Assembly (NCBI RefSeq): GCF_044751345.1
Contig: NZ_JBIWXY010000002.1
Location: 310,001-374,000 of the forward strand
Direction: 5' to 3'
Source: Methylobacillus methanolivorans
GTDB lineage: Bacteria > Pseudomonadota > Gammaproteobacteria > Burkholderiales > Methylophilaceae
DNA length: 64,000 nucleotides
Part shown: piece after piece, positions 26,791 to 35,700 of the stretch
Position numbering within the stretch: position 1 is the first letter of the stretch
How the letters are laid out: the number at the start of each line of letters is the position of its first letter
The notes under the pieces: generated by a model
Database searches by the model: none
The model's input: the letters and a program-made list of their open reading frames with translations, nothing else
Told to the model about the DNA's origin: nothing
Translations under genes and position numbers: made by a program

Positions 26791-26828
26791 TGTGATCAAG
26801 TGGTGCAGGATTGCCCCGATTGGGTGCA
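26791..26828. promoter_or_regulatory. Tandem NtrC-like enhancer sites
   Basis: TGTGATCAAGTGGTGCA (26791-26807) and TGCCCCGATTGGGTGCA (26812-26828) match the NtrC consensus TGCACYAAAWTRGTGCA at about 12 and 13 of 17 positions by eye. Their centres are 21 bases apart, two helical turns, and lie about 84 and 105 bases upstream of the predicted start. This is the classic enhancer geometry for NtrC at sigma54 promoters. Confidence 0.6.
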
Positions 26829-26881
26829 TGAAGGTGTTGAGCAGTGTAGGCCGTGATGGTTGAACCGCTGGTATCAAAGAA

Positions 26882-26906
26882 AAACGGGCGCTTTAAGCGC
26901 CCGTTT
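26882..26906 (-). terminator. Terminator of amtB
   Basis: The arms AAACGGGCGCTT and AAGCGCCCGTTT flank one base. On the minus strand the 3' side is followed by TTCTTTG, giving five U at the base. It starts 21 bases after the amtB stop. Confidence 0.88.
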
Positions 26907-26927
26907 GTTTATCCCGCGATGAGGATT

Positions 26928-28316
26928 TTAGTAGTGATACGCGCGTTCACCGTGCTCAGCAGTATCCAAGCCTTCACGTTCAGCTTCTTCAGTGGCACGC
27001 AGGCCGATGAAGAGGTCAACGATCTTGAACAGGATGTAGCTACCGAGGCCGCCCCATACAATCGTCACGCCAATCGCAACTGCTTGTGCGTAGAGCTGGC
27101 TGCCCATGGTCACGCCTTCTTCGTAGCCTACGCCACCGAAATCAGTGCTCATGAGGATGCCAGTGCCGATTGCACCGATCAAGCCAGCGACACCGTGGAT
27201 GCCAAATACATCCAGGGAGTCATCGTAGCCCAGTTTAACCTTGAGGCTAGTCACTGCCCAGAAGGCAATCACGCTGGCAACAAAGCCGAGGATGATGGAG
27301 CCAACAGGACCGAGGAAGCCGCAAGCAGGAGTGATGGCAACCAAGCCTGCAACAGCACCGGAAACAGCACCCAGCAGGGATGGTTTACCCTTGAACAGCC
27401 ATTCAGCAAACAACCAGCCCAGGACAGCAGCGCCAGTGGCAGCTTGAGTGTTGATGAGCGCCAGGCCGGCAGTACCGTCGGCGGCCAACTCACTACCGAC
27501 GTTGAAGCCGAACCAGCCTACCCACAGCATGGAGGCACCGATCATGGTCAATGTGATGCTGTGCGGAGGCATGGCTTCCTTGCCATAGCCCAGGCGCTTG
27601 CCAACTACAATCGCACCGACCAGTGCTGCAATACCTGCATTCATGTGAACCACGGTGCCGCCAGCAAAGTCAGCTGCGCCTAGCTCGCCGAGGAAGCCGC
27701 CGCCCCATACCATGTGGGCAATAGGGATGTAGACGAATGTGACCCACAATGCAAGGAATGTAAGCACTGCAGAAAATTTCATGCGCTCTGCAAAACCACC
27801 AACAATCAGTGCAGGGGTAATAGCTGCAAAGGTCAATTGGAATGTGACGAAGACATATTCGGGAATAGTGCCGCCATCCAGCAAGGTATCTGGTGTAATG
27901 CCAGCGAGCAGAGTTTTGCTGAAGCCGCCGATATAGGCGTTCAGGCTGCCGCCGTCGGTAAAGGCCAGGCTATAGCCATATACGACCCAGATCACTGACA
28001 TGAGTGCAGTGGTGACAAAAACCTGTGTCAGGACAGACACCATATTCTTGGTACGCACCAAGCCGCCATAGAACAAGGCAACTCCGGGAATAATCATCGC
28101 CAATACTAGTACCGTGGCAACGATCGTCCAGGCAGTATCGCCTGCGCTGAGGGTAAGTGCTGCTTCTGTCGCTTTTTCTACAACTTCTGCAGCAGCGGCA
28201 GGTGCAACTTCGGTGGCAACGGCTTCATCAACGATGACAGCCTCTTCTTCAGCCAGCGCAAAACCGGAAAAACCCAGTGCGCCAACCAGTGCAATCATGG
28301 AAAGAATTTTTTTCAT
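26928..28316 (-). CDS. amtB: Ammonium transporter
   Basis: AmtB conducts ammonium across the inner membrane. The 462 aa product has a cleavable signal peptide (MKKILSMIALVGALGFSGFALA), then a short acidic Ala-rich linker, then the eleven-helix core starting at SAGDTAWTIVATVLVLAMIIPGVALFYGGLVR. The pore His pair is visible in GGTVVHMNAGIAAL and DVFGIHGVAGLIGAIGTG. GlnK, which blocks the channel when nitrogen is plentiful, is encoded 9 bases upstream. The acidic linker of about 35 residues is longer than in E. coli AmtB. Expression should follow the sigma54 promoter in front of torF. Confidence 0.97.
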   Translation of the reverse strand: MKKILSMIALVGALGFSGFALAEEEAVIVDEAVATEVAPAAAAEVVEKATEAALTLSAGDTAWTIVATVLVLAMIIPGVALFYGGLVRTKNMVSVLTQVFVTTALMSVIWVVYGYSLAFTDGGSLNAYIGGFSKTLLAGITPDTLLDGGTIPEYVFVTFQLTFAAITPALIVGGFAERMKFSAVLTFLALWVTFVYIPIAHMVWGGGFLGELGAADFAGGTVVHMNAGIAALVGAIVVGKRLGYGKEAMPPHSITLTMIGASMLWVGWFGFNVGSELAADGTAGLALINTQAATGAAVLGWLFAEWLFKGKPSLLGAVSGAVAGLVAITPACGFLGPVGSIILGFVASVIAFWAVTSLKVKLGYDDSLDVFGIHGVAGLIGAIGTGILMSTDFGGVGYEEGVTMGSQLYAQAVAIGVTIVWGGLGSYILFKIVDLFIGLRATEEAEREGLDTAEHGERAYHY

Positions 28317-28325
28317 ATTAACCCC

Positions 28326-28664
28326 TTAAAGCGCGTCGGCGCCAGTTTCGCCAGTACGAATGCGATAAACTTGTTCCAGGTCGAAGACGAAGATTTTGCC
28401 ATCACCGATTTTGCCAGTGGTAGCAGATTTTTCGATCACTTCGACGACTTGGTCAAGTAACTCATCGGCAATTGCAACTTCCAGTTTGACCTTGGGCAAA
28501 AAGTCGACAACATATTCTGCACCACGGTAAAGCTCAGTGTGGCCTTTCTGGCGACCAAAGCCTTTGACTTCAGTGACAGTGATGCCTTGCACTCCAATGG
28601 AGGAAAGAGCTTCACGCACTTCGTCAAGCTTGAATGGCTTGATGATGGCGGATACAAATTTCAT
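28326..28664 (-). CDS. glnK: PII nitrogen regulatory protein GlnK
   Basis: The 112 aa PII protein begins MKFVSAIIKPFKLDEVREALSSIG. The T-loop GFGRQKGHTELYRGAEYVVDFLPK contains Tyr51, the uridylylation site, and the C-terminal signature TGKIGDGKIFVFDLEQVYRIRTGE is intact. Linkage to amtB marks it as GlnK rather than GlnB. The Shine-Dalgarno is GAGGAG, 6 bases before the ATG; the ten bases GAGGAGATAA there (28667-28676) are perfectly complementary to the predicted sRNA at 26645-26654. A hairpin lies just upstream, between torF and glnK. Confidence 0.96.
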   Translation of the reverse strand: MKFVSAIIKPFKLDEVREALSSIGVQGITVTEVKGFGRQKGHTELYRGAEYVVDFLPKVKLEVAIADELLDQVVEVIEKSATTGKIGDGKIFVFDLEQVYRIRTGETGADAL

Positions 28665-28689
28665 GGTTATCTCCTCTTATAAAAGCAGA

Positions 28690-28714
28690 AAGGCAAGGCA
28701 ATCTGCCTTGCCTT
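28690..28714 (-). terminator. Intercistronic hairpin between torF-like gene and glnK
   Basis: Perfect 11-base arms AAGGCAAGGCA and TGCCTTGCCTT flank 3 bases; TCTGCTTTTA follows on the minus strand. The U tract is weak, so it is probably a partial terminator or a 3'-end stabiliser that sets different levels of the porin and of glnK-amtB. It ends about 14 bases before the glnK Shine-Dalgarno. Confidence 0.6.
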
Positions 28715-28731
28715 CTAACATGACTGTCTTT

Positions 28732-29523
28732 TTAGAAAGTCTTTTGCACGAACAAAGTCCAGTTTTCCTTACCGGAGAACACAGGGCCATAGGTAAACGC
28801 GCTACGGTCAGCATCGGTGTCAGTATAGTAACCACCAACTACGATACCGTTATCCCAAGCCTTGCTCAAGCCCAGTTTCCAGTCAGTGTAGTCGTATTCG
28901 TTAGGGCCATTGCCGAACTCTTGACGACCCACGTGGGCAATCGCGCTATAGCCAGATTCGCCAAATGGAACTTCCAATGTCAGGTCGATATAGCTTGCGC
29001 CACGGCCTCTAAAGCCGAAAGCAGACTTGCTTGGAGACCAGGAGTACTTTGCAGAAACCCACTTATAGGATAGACCGCCGTAGATTTCAGTGGTGTCTGC
29101 ATTAAATGTGTCAGGTGCACTGTTTCTGCGACCTGGGTAGATATATTGCAATACACCCACGTCATAAGTTACGCCAGATTCACCGATTTCAGCAGTGTAA
29201 CCACCATACAGATCCCATTCCATGCTGGAACTGTTGTAAGCGCGGTCACCACCTGCACCATCGGCGCCGGTATCAGCCAGCCAGCTGATGCTGGAAGCCC
29301 AGGTACCTACATAGAAGCCACTGGAGTGGGAATAGTCTACACCACCTTGTACGGCTGGGCGGTCACCAGATTGGCTGGTACCACGGAAGATGTAGTTGCT
29401 TGTGAGGCCAATGTTGTATGTAATGGTGTGAGGGGAGGTCGCCTCAGCAGCTTCTTCGGCCATAACGGCGGCAGGTGCTGCAAAGGTGCCAACGATGGCG
29501 GCAAGTAGAAGCGAATTACGCAT
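28732..29523 (-). CDS. TorF-family putative porin
   Basis: The 263 aa product has a signal peptide (MRNSLLLAAIVGTFAAPAAVMA) and the family opening ITYNIGLTSNYIFRGTSQSGDRPAVQGGVDYSHSSGFYVGTWAS. It has alternating strands and a C-terminal Phe (FVQKTF) typical of outer-membrane barrels. A TTG five codons upstream is part of the Shine-Dalgarno, so the ATG at 29523 is the start. Genes of this family often stand next to glnK-amtB in betaproteobacteria, suggesting a role in uptake of a nitrogen compound; the substrate is unknown. It is first in the sigma54-controlled operon. Confidence 0.87.
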   Translation of the reverse strand: MRNSLLLAAIVGTFAAPAAVMAEEAAEATSPHTITYNIGLTSNYIFRGTSQSGDRPAVQGGVDYSHSSGFYVGTWASSISWLADTGADGAGGDRAYNSSSMEWDLYGGYTAEIGESGVTYDVGVLQYIYPGRRNSAPDTFNADTTEIYGGLSYKWVSAKYSWSPSKSAFGFRGRGASYIDLTLEVPFGESGYSAIAHVGRQEFGNGPNEYDYTDWKLGLSKAWDNGIVVGGYYTDTDADRSAFTYGPVFSGKENWTLFVQKTF

Positions 29524-29583
29524 AATGTACCCTTTCAAGGTTTGAAAAATAAAACGACAACGAAAACTCTGCGTTGGGTAATA

Positions 29584-29599
29584 AGCAACACCTGTGCCA
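29584..29599 (-). promoter_or_regulatory. Sigma54 promoter of the torF-glnK-amtB operon
   Basis: The minus strand reads TGGCACAGGTGTTGCT, an exact TGGCAC-N5-TTGCW match, giving a start near 29573 and a leader of about 50 bases. A NtrC-like half-site (CGCACCA on the minus strand, 29666-29672) stands about 95 bases upstream of the start. Together with GlnK/AmtB this argues for nitrogen control by NtrC. Confidence 0.88.
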
Positions 29600-29776
29600 T
29601 AAAAACAACATTTATATAAAACAATAACTTATGATGTATTTTTTTGGATTTTTGACGATCTGGAATGGTGCGGAGCTTGACTTTTATCTGTAAGTGATTG
29701 AGTTTGTTATGTTTAATCTGGATTTTTGCTAAGAAAAAGCTGCTAAACTGCGGATGTTTTGGGAGATTTTTAAGTC

Positions 29777-30019
29777 ATGAATGCTCAGTTTTTTGAAGAA
29801 TTGTCAAATAAAATCAAGGAAATATACTCTTCTTTGCCAGCTGAAGGCATCGAGCACAATGTGCATGCACTATTACAGGGCGCATTCACTAAACTGGAGC
29901 TTGTGACGCGGGAAGAGTTTGATATCCAGGCAGAAGTGCTACGTAAAACACGCGCTCAACTTGCTGATTTGGAAAAGCAATTAGCCGATATTGAAATCAA
30001 GCTAGGACAGCCTTCCTGA
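29777..30019 (+). CDS. ubiK: UbiK-like accessory factor (BMFP family)
   Basis: The 80 aa protein is largely helical. It reads NAQFFEELSNKIKEIYSSLPAEGIEHNVHALLQGAFTKLELVTREEFDIQAEVLRKTRAQLADLEKQLADIE in outline, with a C-terminal coiled coil, as in E. coli UbiK/YqiC. UbiK supports the ubiquinone synthesis complex with UbiJ and binds lipid. It stands two bases before comM and shares its transcript; a GGGAG is upstream of the ATG. Confidence 0.85.
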   Translation: MNAQFFEELSNKIKEIYSSLPAEGIEHNVHALLQGAFTKLELVTREEFDIQAEVLRKTRAQLADLEKQLADIEIKLGQPS

Positions 30020-30021
30020 CC

Positions 30022-31512
30022 ATGGCGCTTGCGGTGTTGTATAGCCGTGCCTTGGCTGGCATGGAGGCACCAGAGGTTGCGGTAGAAGTGCATCTCGCCA
30101 ATGGCTTGCCGAGCTTTGCCATCGTCGGTTTACCCGAAGCAGAGGTGAAGGAAAGCAAGGACAGGGTGCGGGCTGCGTTGCAAACCGCCCAGTTTGAATT
30201 TCCCGCACGTCGCATCACCGTCAACTTGGCACCTGCCGACCTTCCCAAGGAAAGCGGACGTTATGATTTGCCGATTGCATTAGGCATTCTCGCCGCATCC
30301 GGCCAAATTCCTGCTCAAGGGCTTGATCAGTATGAAGTGGCTGGTGAGCTGGCGTTGACAGGTGAGTTGCGTACTATCCGTGGTGCATTGGCCATGGCGT
30401 ATAAAGCGAGAGAGAGTGGCCGCACGTTTATCCTGCCTCAAGAGAGTGCGATGGAAGCAGCGCTAGTGCAGGGTGCCACCGTCTTGCCTGCCAATAGCCT
30501 GCTGCAAGTATGTGCGCATCTGGCAGGCCGTGAACAATTGTTGCCACAGTCCGTGGCTGGTGTGTCAACAGTAATCGCAGTTGCAGATTTTGCCGAGGTG
30601 AAAGGTCAGCTTCAGGCCAAGCGTGCGCTGGAAATTGCCGCCGCAGGCGGGCATAGCGTGCTGATGTCTGGCCCGCCCGGTACCGGTAAATCCATGCTGG
30701 CTTCGCGTTTCTCTGGCATTTTGCCTGCAATGACGGAAGCAGAGGCTTTGGAGTCTGCTGCCATCCAATCGCTGAGTAAGGGCTTTCATGCCAGGGATTG
30801 GGGAAAGCGCCCTTATCGCGCGCCTCACCACACAGCGTCAGGTGTCGCCTTGGTTGGCGGTGGTGCGATTCCCAAGCCGGGCGAGATTTCGCTGGCCCAT
30901 CACGGCGTGTTGTTCCTGGACGAGTTGGCTGAGTTTGATCGCAAGGTGCTTGAGGTCTTGCGAGAGCCGCTGGAGTCAGGGCATATCACGGTTTCGCGCG
31001 CGGCGCGGCAGGCAGAGTTTCCAGCCCGTTTCCAGTTGATTGCCGCGATGAATCCTTGCCCATGCGGTTATTGCGGCCATCCTAACGGCAAGTGTCGATG
31101 CACGCCGGATCAGATCGCTCGCTATCGCCAGCGTTTATCCGGTCCACTGCTGGATCGCATTGATCTCCATATCCAGGTGCCCGCCTTGAGTGAGGACGAA
31201 TTGCTGCATGCGGCAACAGGGGAAGCCAGCGCCACGATCAAGGCGCGTGTGGAGGTGGCAAGGCAGCGGCAACTGGATAGGCAAGGGGTGAGCAACCACT
31301 TGTTGACCAGTCTTCAGGTGGATGAGTATTGTCAGCCGGACGCTGCCGGCAGTGCATTGCTGAAGCAGGCGATGGCAAGGCTTGATCTCTCTGCACGTGC
31401 TTATCACCGCATTCTCAAGGTGGCGCGTACCATTGCCGACCTCGCTGCGAGCGATGGCATACAAAGTGCACATATTGCCGAAGCGGTGCAGTATCGCAGG
31501 CTGGGATTATAG
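30022..31512 (+). CDS. comM: ComM/YifB family AAA+ ATPase (Mg-chelatase-like)
   Basis: The 496 aa protein has an N-terminal Lon-like domain (VEVHLANGLPSFAIVGLPEAEVKESKDRVRAAL) and an AAA+ Mg-chelatase domain with Walker A MSGPPGTGKSMLASRF, Walker B HGVLFLDELAEFDRKVLEVLREPLE, and MNPCPCGYCGHPNGKCRCTPDQIARYRQRLSGPLLDRID, a Cys-rich stretch typical of ComM. ComM is a hexameric helicase that promotes branch migration during natural transformation. With the type IV pilus genes in this window it hints at possible DNA uptake, though comM is widespread. Length is standard. Confidence 0.93.
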   Translation: MALAVLYSRALAGMEAPEVAVEVHLANGLPSFAIVGLPEAEVKESKDRVRAALQTAQFEFPARRITVNLAPADLPKESGRYDLPIALGILAASGQIPAQGLDQYEVAGELALTGELRTIRGALAMAYKARESGRTFILPQESAMEAALVQGATVLPANSLLQVCAHLAGREQLLPQSVAGVSTVIAVADFAEVKGQLQAKRALEIAAAGGHSVLMSGPPGTGKSMLASRFSGILPAMTEAEALESAAIQSLSKGFHARDWGKRPYRAPHHTASGVALVGGGAIPKPGEISLAHHGVLFLDELAEFDRKVLEVLREPLESGHITVSRAARQAEFPARFQLIAAMNPCPCGYCGHPNGKCRCTPDQIARYRQRLSGPLLDRIDLHIQVPALSEDELLHAATGEASATIKARVEVARQRQLDRQGVSNHLLTSLQVDEYCQPDAAGSALLKQAMARLDLSARAYHRILKVARTIADLAASDGIQSAHIAEAVQYRRLGL

Positions 31513-31514
31513 AA

Positions 31515-32561
31515 ATGACAGATTTCTTGCAGGGGTGGCGCGAAGAGCAGCGCTCGGCTTATTTATACAACGCGCTGTCAAAGTGTGAGCCTGATCCAGC
31601 GTTGGCGCAGATGTTTGAGGGGTTGGAAGCCGCTGCTATGCAACAAGCCCAAGTGTGGGAGGCGAAGCTGGCAGAGGCCGGGCATACGGTTGCTGCTTAT
31701 CGGCCCGATATGCGTACCCGGATGATCGTCTGGTTGGCACATGGCCTCGGGCCCAGGCGTATTCGCCCGGTATTGGCGGCCAGCAAGGTGCGTGGTTTGT
31801 CGGCCTATGGTGCAAAGCGCATGGATCTGCCTAGCCATGCCATGCCGACCCAGGTGAATGAAGTGGGCGGGCGACATAAGCTGGCGGGCAACAATGGCGG
31901 TTTGCGCGCTGCCGTATTTGGGGTGAATGATGGGCTGGTGTCTATCGCCTGCCTGGTATTAGGGGTGGCAGGCGCATCAAGCAGCGCTTCGGTCATTTTG
32001 CTATCCGGGGTGGCAGGGCTGTTGGCCGGTGCGTTTTCTATGGCGGCGGGTGAGTATGTATCCATGCGTTCGCAGCGCGAACTGTTTGAGCACCAGATTG
32101 CCCTGGAGCGTGAGGAGTTGGCGCTATACCCAGAACAAGAAGCTGCTGAGCTGGCCCTGATTTACCAGGCGCGAGGCCTGGAGGCAACGGAAGCACAGCA
32201 GTTGGCCAATCGCTTGGTAGCTGACCCAGAGTTGGGCTTGGATGTCCTGACGCGCGAAGAGCTGGGCTTGAACCCTGATGAACTCGGGTCGCCATGGGCG
32301 GCAGCGATCTCGTCGTTTGTGTCGTTTCTGCTCGGCGGTACGATTCCCTTGCTGCCATGGTTGTTGCATCTCCCCACGCATGCGTTGGAGCTGGCGTTGG
32401 GCCTGACGGGAGCGGCGCTGTTTATTGTGGGTGCCACCTTGGCCTTGTTCAGTGGCCGCAATATGCTCTATGGTGGTGCGCGTATGTTGCTGATAGGGGC
32501 TGCTGCTGGTGGCTTGACCTATTGGATAGGCAGCCTGTTGGGTACTGGCTTGCTTGCCTAG
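31515..32561 (+). CDS. VIT1/CCC1 family transporter with N-terminal ferritin-like remnant
   Basis: The C-terminal part (about 125-348) is a VIT1/CCC1 domain with LRAAVFGVNDGLVSIACLVLGVAGAS and GEYVSMRSQRELFEHQI, plus four or five helices; such proteins export or store Fe(II)/Mn(II). The N-terminal 100 residues resemble the ferritin-like domain of MbfA (EEQRSAYLYNALSKCEPDP...GLEAAAMQQAQVWEAKL). The usual Glu and His ligands (E-x2-H-A-x2-W) are replaced by AMQQAQVW, so the diiron centre looks lost. It begins two bases after comM. Iron or manganese efflux is inferred from family. Confidence 0.85.
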   Translation: MTDFLQGWREEQRSAYLYNALSKCEPDPALAQMFEGLEAAAMQQAQVWEAKLAEAGHTVAAYRPDMRTRMIVWLAHGLGPRRIRPVLAASKVRGLSAYGAKRMDLPSHAMPTQVNEVGGRHKLAGNNGGLRAAVFGVNDGLVSIACLVLGVAGASSSASVILLSGVAGLLAGAFSMAAGEYVSMRSQRELFEHQIALEREELALYPEQEAAELALIYQARGLEATEAQQLANRLVADPELGLDVLTREELGLNPDELGSPWAAAISSFVSFLLGGTIPLLPWLLHLPTHALELALGLTGAALFIVGATLALFSGRNMLYGGARMLLIGAAAGGLTYWIGSLLGTGLLA

Positions 32562-32639
32562 CCTGCCTTAGCCTGCTAACTAAGGCCAAGAATCCGCATT
32601 GAAATCATCGCTGTGTTATGCGGGATGCCCCAGCTGTTT

Positions 32640-32645
32640 TATAAT
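32640..32645 (+). promoter_or_regulatory. Candidate -10 box upstream of metH
   Basis: A consensus TATAAT stands 60 bases before the metH start. The best -35 is poor (TTATGC with an 18-base spacer). A short inverted repeat CCGCAT/ATGCGG (32594-32599, 32618-32623) lies upstream of it. I see no SAM, SAH or cobalamin riboswitch here. Confidence 0.4.
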
Positions 32646-32704
32646 CACGCGCTGAATATTCAATCACCTGGCAGGTGTCAGTCCGCCAGCATTTAAGGTT
32701 TTGC

Positions 32705-35700
32705 ATGAAACATTACGAAATGTCCCCCACCGAGGTCTTGCTCAGGGAAATCCTCGCCAAGCGCATCATGATTCTGGATGGTGCGATGGGGACCATGATC
32801 CAGCAATACAAGCTGACGGAAGAGGATTACCGTGGCGGGCCTGGTGGCCGCTTTGCCGATTTTGCCGCGCCAGCGGGCGAGCGGGAGCTGTTCGTCAAAG
32901 GCAATAACGAACTGTTGACCTTTACCCAGCCGCGCATCATCCAGGAAATTCATGAGCAATACCTGGCAGCTGGTGCCGACATTATCGAGACCAATACCTT
33001 CGGGGCGACCAGCGTGGCGCAGGAAGACTATTTCATGGCCCACTTGGCTTATGAAATGAACGTCGAGGCTGCCAAGCTGGCACGTGCAGCTTGCGATAAT
33101 TATTCCACGCCTGATAAGCCACGTTTTGTGGCAGGCGCGCTGGGCCCGACGCCCAAGACCGCATCCATCTCCCCTGACGTGAACGACCCAGCCGCGCGCA
33201 ACGTGACCTTTGACCAGCTGGTGGCGGCTTATCATGAACAGACCCGCGGCCTGGTTGATGGCGGTGCAGATATCCTGATGGTCGAGACCATTTTTGATAC
33301 CTTGAACTGCAAGGCGGCGCTGTTTGCGATCGACCAGTATTTCGAGGAAACCGGCAAGCGTTTGCCCATCATGATTTCTGGCACAGTGACGGATGCCTCG
33401 GGACGTATCCTGTCAGGCCAGACCGTGCCTGCATTCTGGAACTCGGTGCGCCATGCGCGCCCACTGACCATAGGCCTGAACTGTGCCCTGGGTGCTGCGC
33501 TGATGCGGCCATATGCGGAAGAGCTGAGCAAAATCGCCGAGACCTTTGTTTGTATTTACCCGAATGCGGGTTTACCTAATCCCATGTCGGATACTGGCTT
33601 TGATGAAAAGCCTGCTGATACTTCGGCCTTACTCAAGGAGTTTGCCGAGAGCGGCTTCGTCAATATTGCTGGTGGCTGTTGCGGCACCACGCCGCCGCAT
33701 ATCGCGGCGATTGCAGAGACGGTCAAGACGATTGCACCGCGTCGTATTCCAGAGATTCCTGTGGCGACCCGACTGGCAGGGTTGGAGCCATTCACGATTG
33801 ATGAAGATTCGCTCTATGTGAACGTCGGCGAGCGTACCAACGTCACTGGCTCCAAGGCCTTTGCGCGCATGATCCTCAACGAGCAATACGAAGAGGCATT
33901 AGTGGTGGCGCGCCAGCAGGTTGAGAACGGCGCGCAGGTAATCGACATCAATATGGATGAAGGCATGCTGGATGCCATACACGCCATGACGCACTTCCTT
34001 AACCTGGTGGCTTCCGAGCCAGATATTGCCCGCGTACCCATCATGATCGACTCCTCCAAGTGGGCAGTGATCGAGGCTGGCCTCAAGTGTGTGCAGGGTA
34101 AATCCATCGTGAACTCGATTTCCATGAAGGAAGGCGAGGAAGAGTTCCTGCGCCAGGCCACACTATGCCGCCGCTATGGTGCTGCGGTGATTGTCATGGC
34201 TTTTGACGAAGTCGGACAGGCTGATACCTTTGAGCGCAAGGTGGAGATTTGCAAGCGCGCCTATGACTTGCTGGTGGACAAGCTGGATTTCCCGCCTGAA
34301 GACATTATCTTCGACCCGAATATCTTTGCCGTGGCGACGGGTATCGAAGAGCACAATAACTACGCCGTGGACTTTATCAATGCCACACGCTGGATCAAGG
34401 AAAACCTGCCCTACGCGCGGATTTCCGGTGGTGTTTCCAATGTGAGTTTCAGCTTCCGCGGCAATGAGGCAGCGCGAGAGGCTATCCACACGGTCTTCCT
34501 TTACCATGCCATCAAGGCGGGTATGACCATGGGCATCGTCAATGCCGGCATGATAGGCGTTTATGACGACTTGAACCCCGAGCTACGCGAACGGGTTGAG
34601 GATGTGGTGCTCAATCGTCGTGAAGATGCGACCGAGCGCATGATCGAATTCGCCGCCACCCTGGCGGCAGGTGGTAAAAAACAGGAAGCTACCCTGGATT
34701 GGCGCGGCACGCCAGAAAATCCCGTCACCGTGGAAAAGCGCTTGGCACATGCCATGGTGCATGGTATTACCGAATTTATCGTGGCGGATACCGAAGAAGC
34801 CCGGCAAAAAGTCATGAATAACGGTGGTCGCCCAATCCACGTGATTGAAGGCCCATTGATGGATGGCATGAATGTGGTCGGTGACTTATTCGGCCAGGGT
34901 AAGATGTTCCTGCCGCAGGTGGTGAAATCGGCCCGCGTCATGAAGCAGGCTGTAGCGCACCTGGTGCCTTTCATCGAGGAAGAAAAGCGCGCAGAAGAGG
35001 AGCGCACCGGCATTGTGGCCAAACCCAAGGGCAAGATGGTGATTGCCACGGTCAAGGGCGATGTGCACGACATCGGCAAGAATATTGTCTCGGTGGTGTT
35101 GCAATGCAACAACTTCGAGGTGGTGAATATGGGCGTGATGGTGCCGTGCTCAGAGATCCTGGAGCAGGCCAAGGCCACCGGGGCAGATATCATCGGCCTT
35201 TCCGGCCTGATTACGCCTTCTCTTGAGGAGATGGCGCATGTGGCGCGTGAGATGCAACGTGACCCTTATTTCCATGGCCTCAAGATGCCGTTGTTGATTG
35301 GTGGTGCGACTACATCGCGTGCGCATACCGCAGTCAAGATCGCACCGCACTATGATGGCCCGGTGATCTACGTGCCGGACGCCTCGCGTTCGGTCTCGGT
35401 GATGCAATCCCTGCTCACGCCAGAACAACGCGACAGCTATATCGCCGATCTGGAGCAGGATTACGAGCGGGTGCGTATCCAGCATGCCAACAAAAAAGGC
35501 ACACCGTTGCTGACGATTGCTGATGCGCGTGCCAACAAGGCCAAGCTCAGCTTTGATGGTGCGAATACACCGATCAAGCCCAAGTTCATTGGCCGTCGCG
35601 TCTTCAAGAACATTGATCTGGCGACGATTGCGCAATATATCGATTGGGGCCCGTTCTTCCAGACATGGGACTTGGCTGGGCCATATCCCGCTATCCTCAA

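Larger units (their letters stand above)
26546..26927. other. Intergenic region gshA-amtB (382 bases): regulatory RNA locus
   Basis: No protein gene is supported here. The region holds, in minus-strand order, the amtB terminator, two NtrC-like sites, a sigma54 promoter, a predicted small RNA with its own terminator, and the gshA promoter area. A six-codon reading frame after AGGAGGAGGAG on the plus strand (26655-26675) is the antisense of the CU-rich part of the RNA and is not taken as a gene. Confidence 0.7.

Noticed and set aside
32562..32704. Possible SAH or SAM riboswitch before metH
   Set aside because: None of the conserved elements is seen; only a short inverted repeat and a -10-like box are present.
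34561..35193. 210-codon open frame antisense to metH
   Set aside because: One of many antisense open frames over metH. There is no RBS or family signature.
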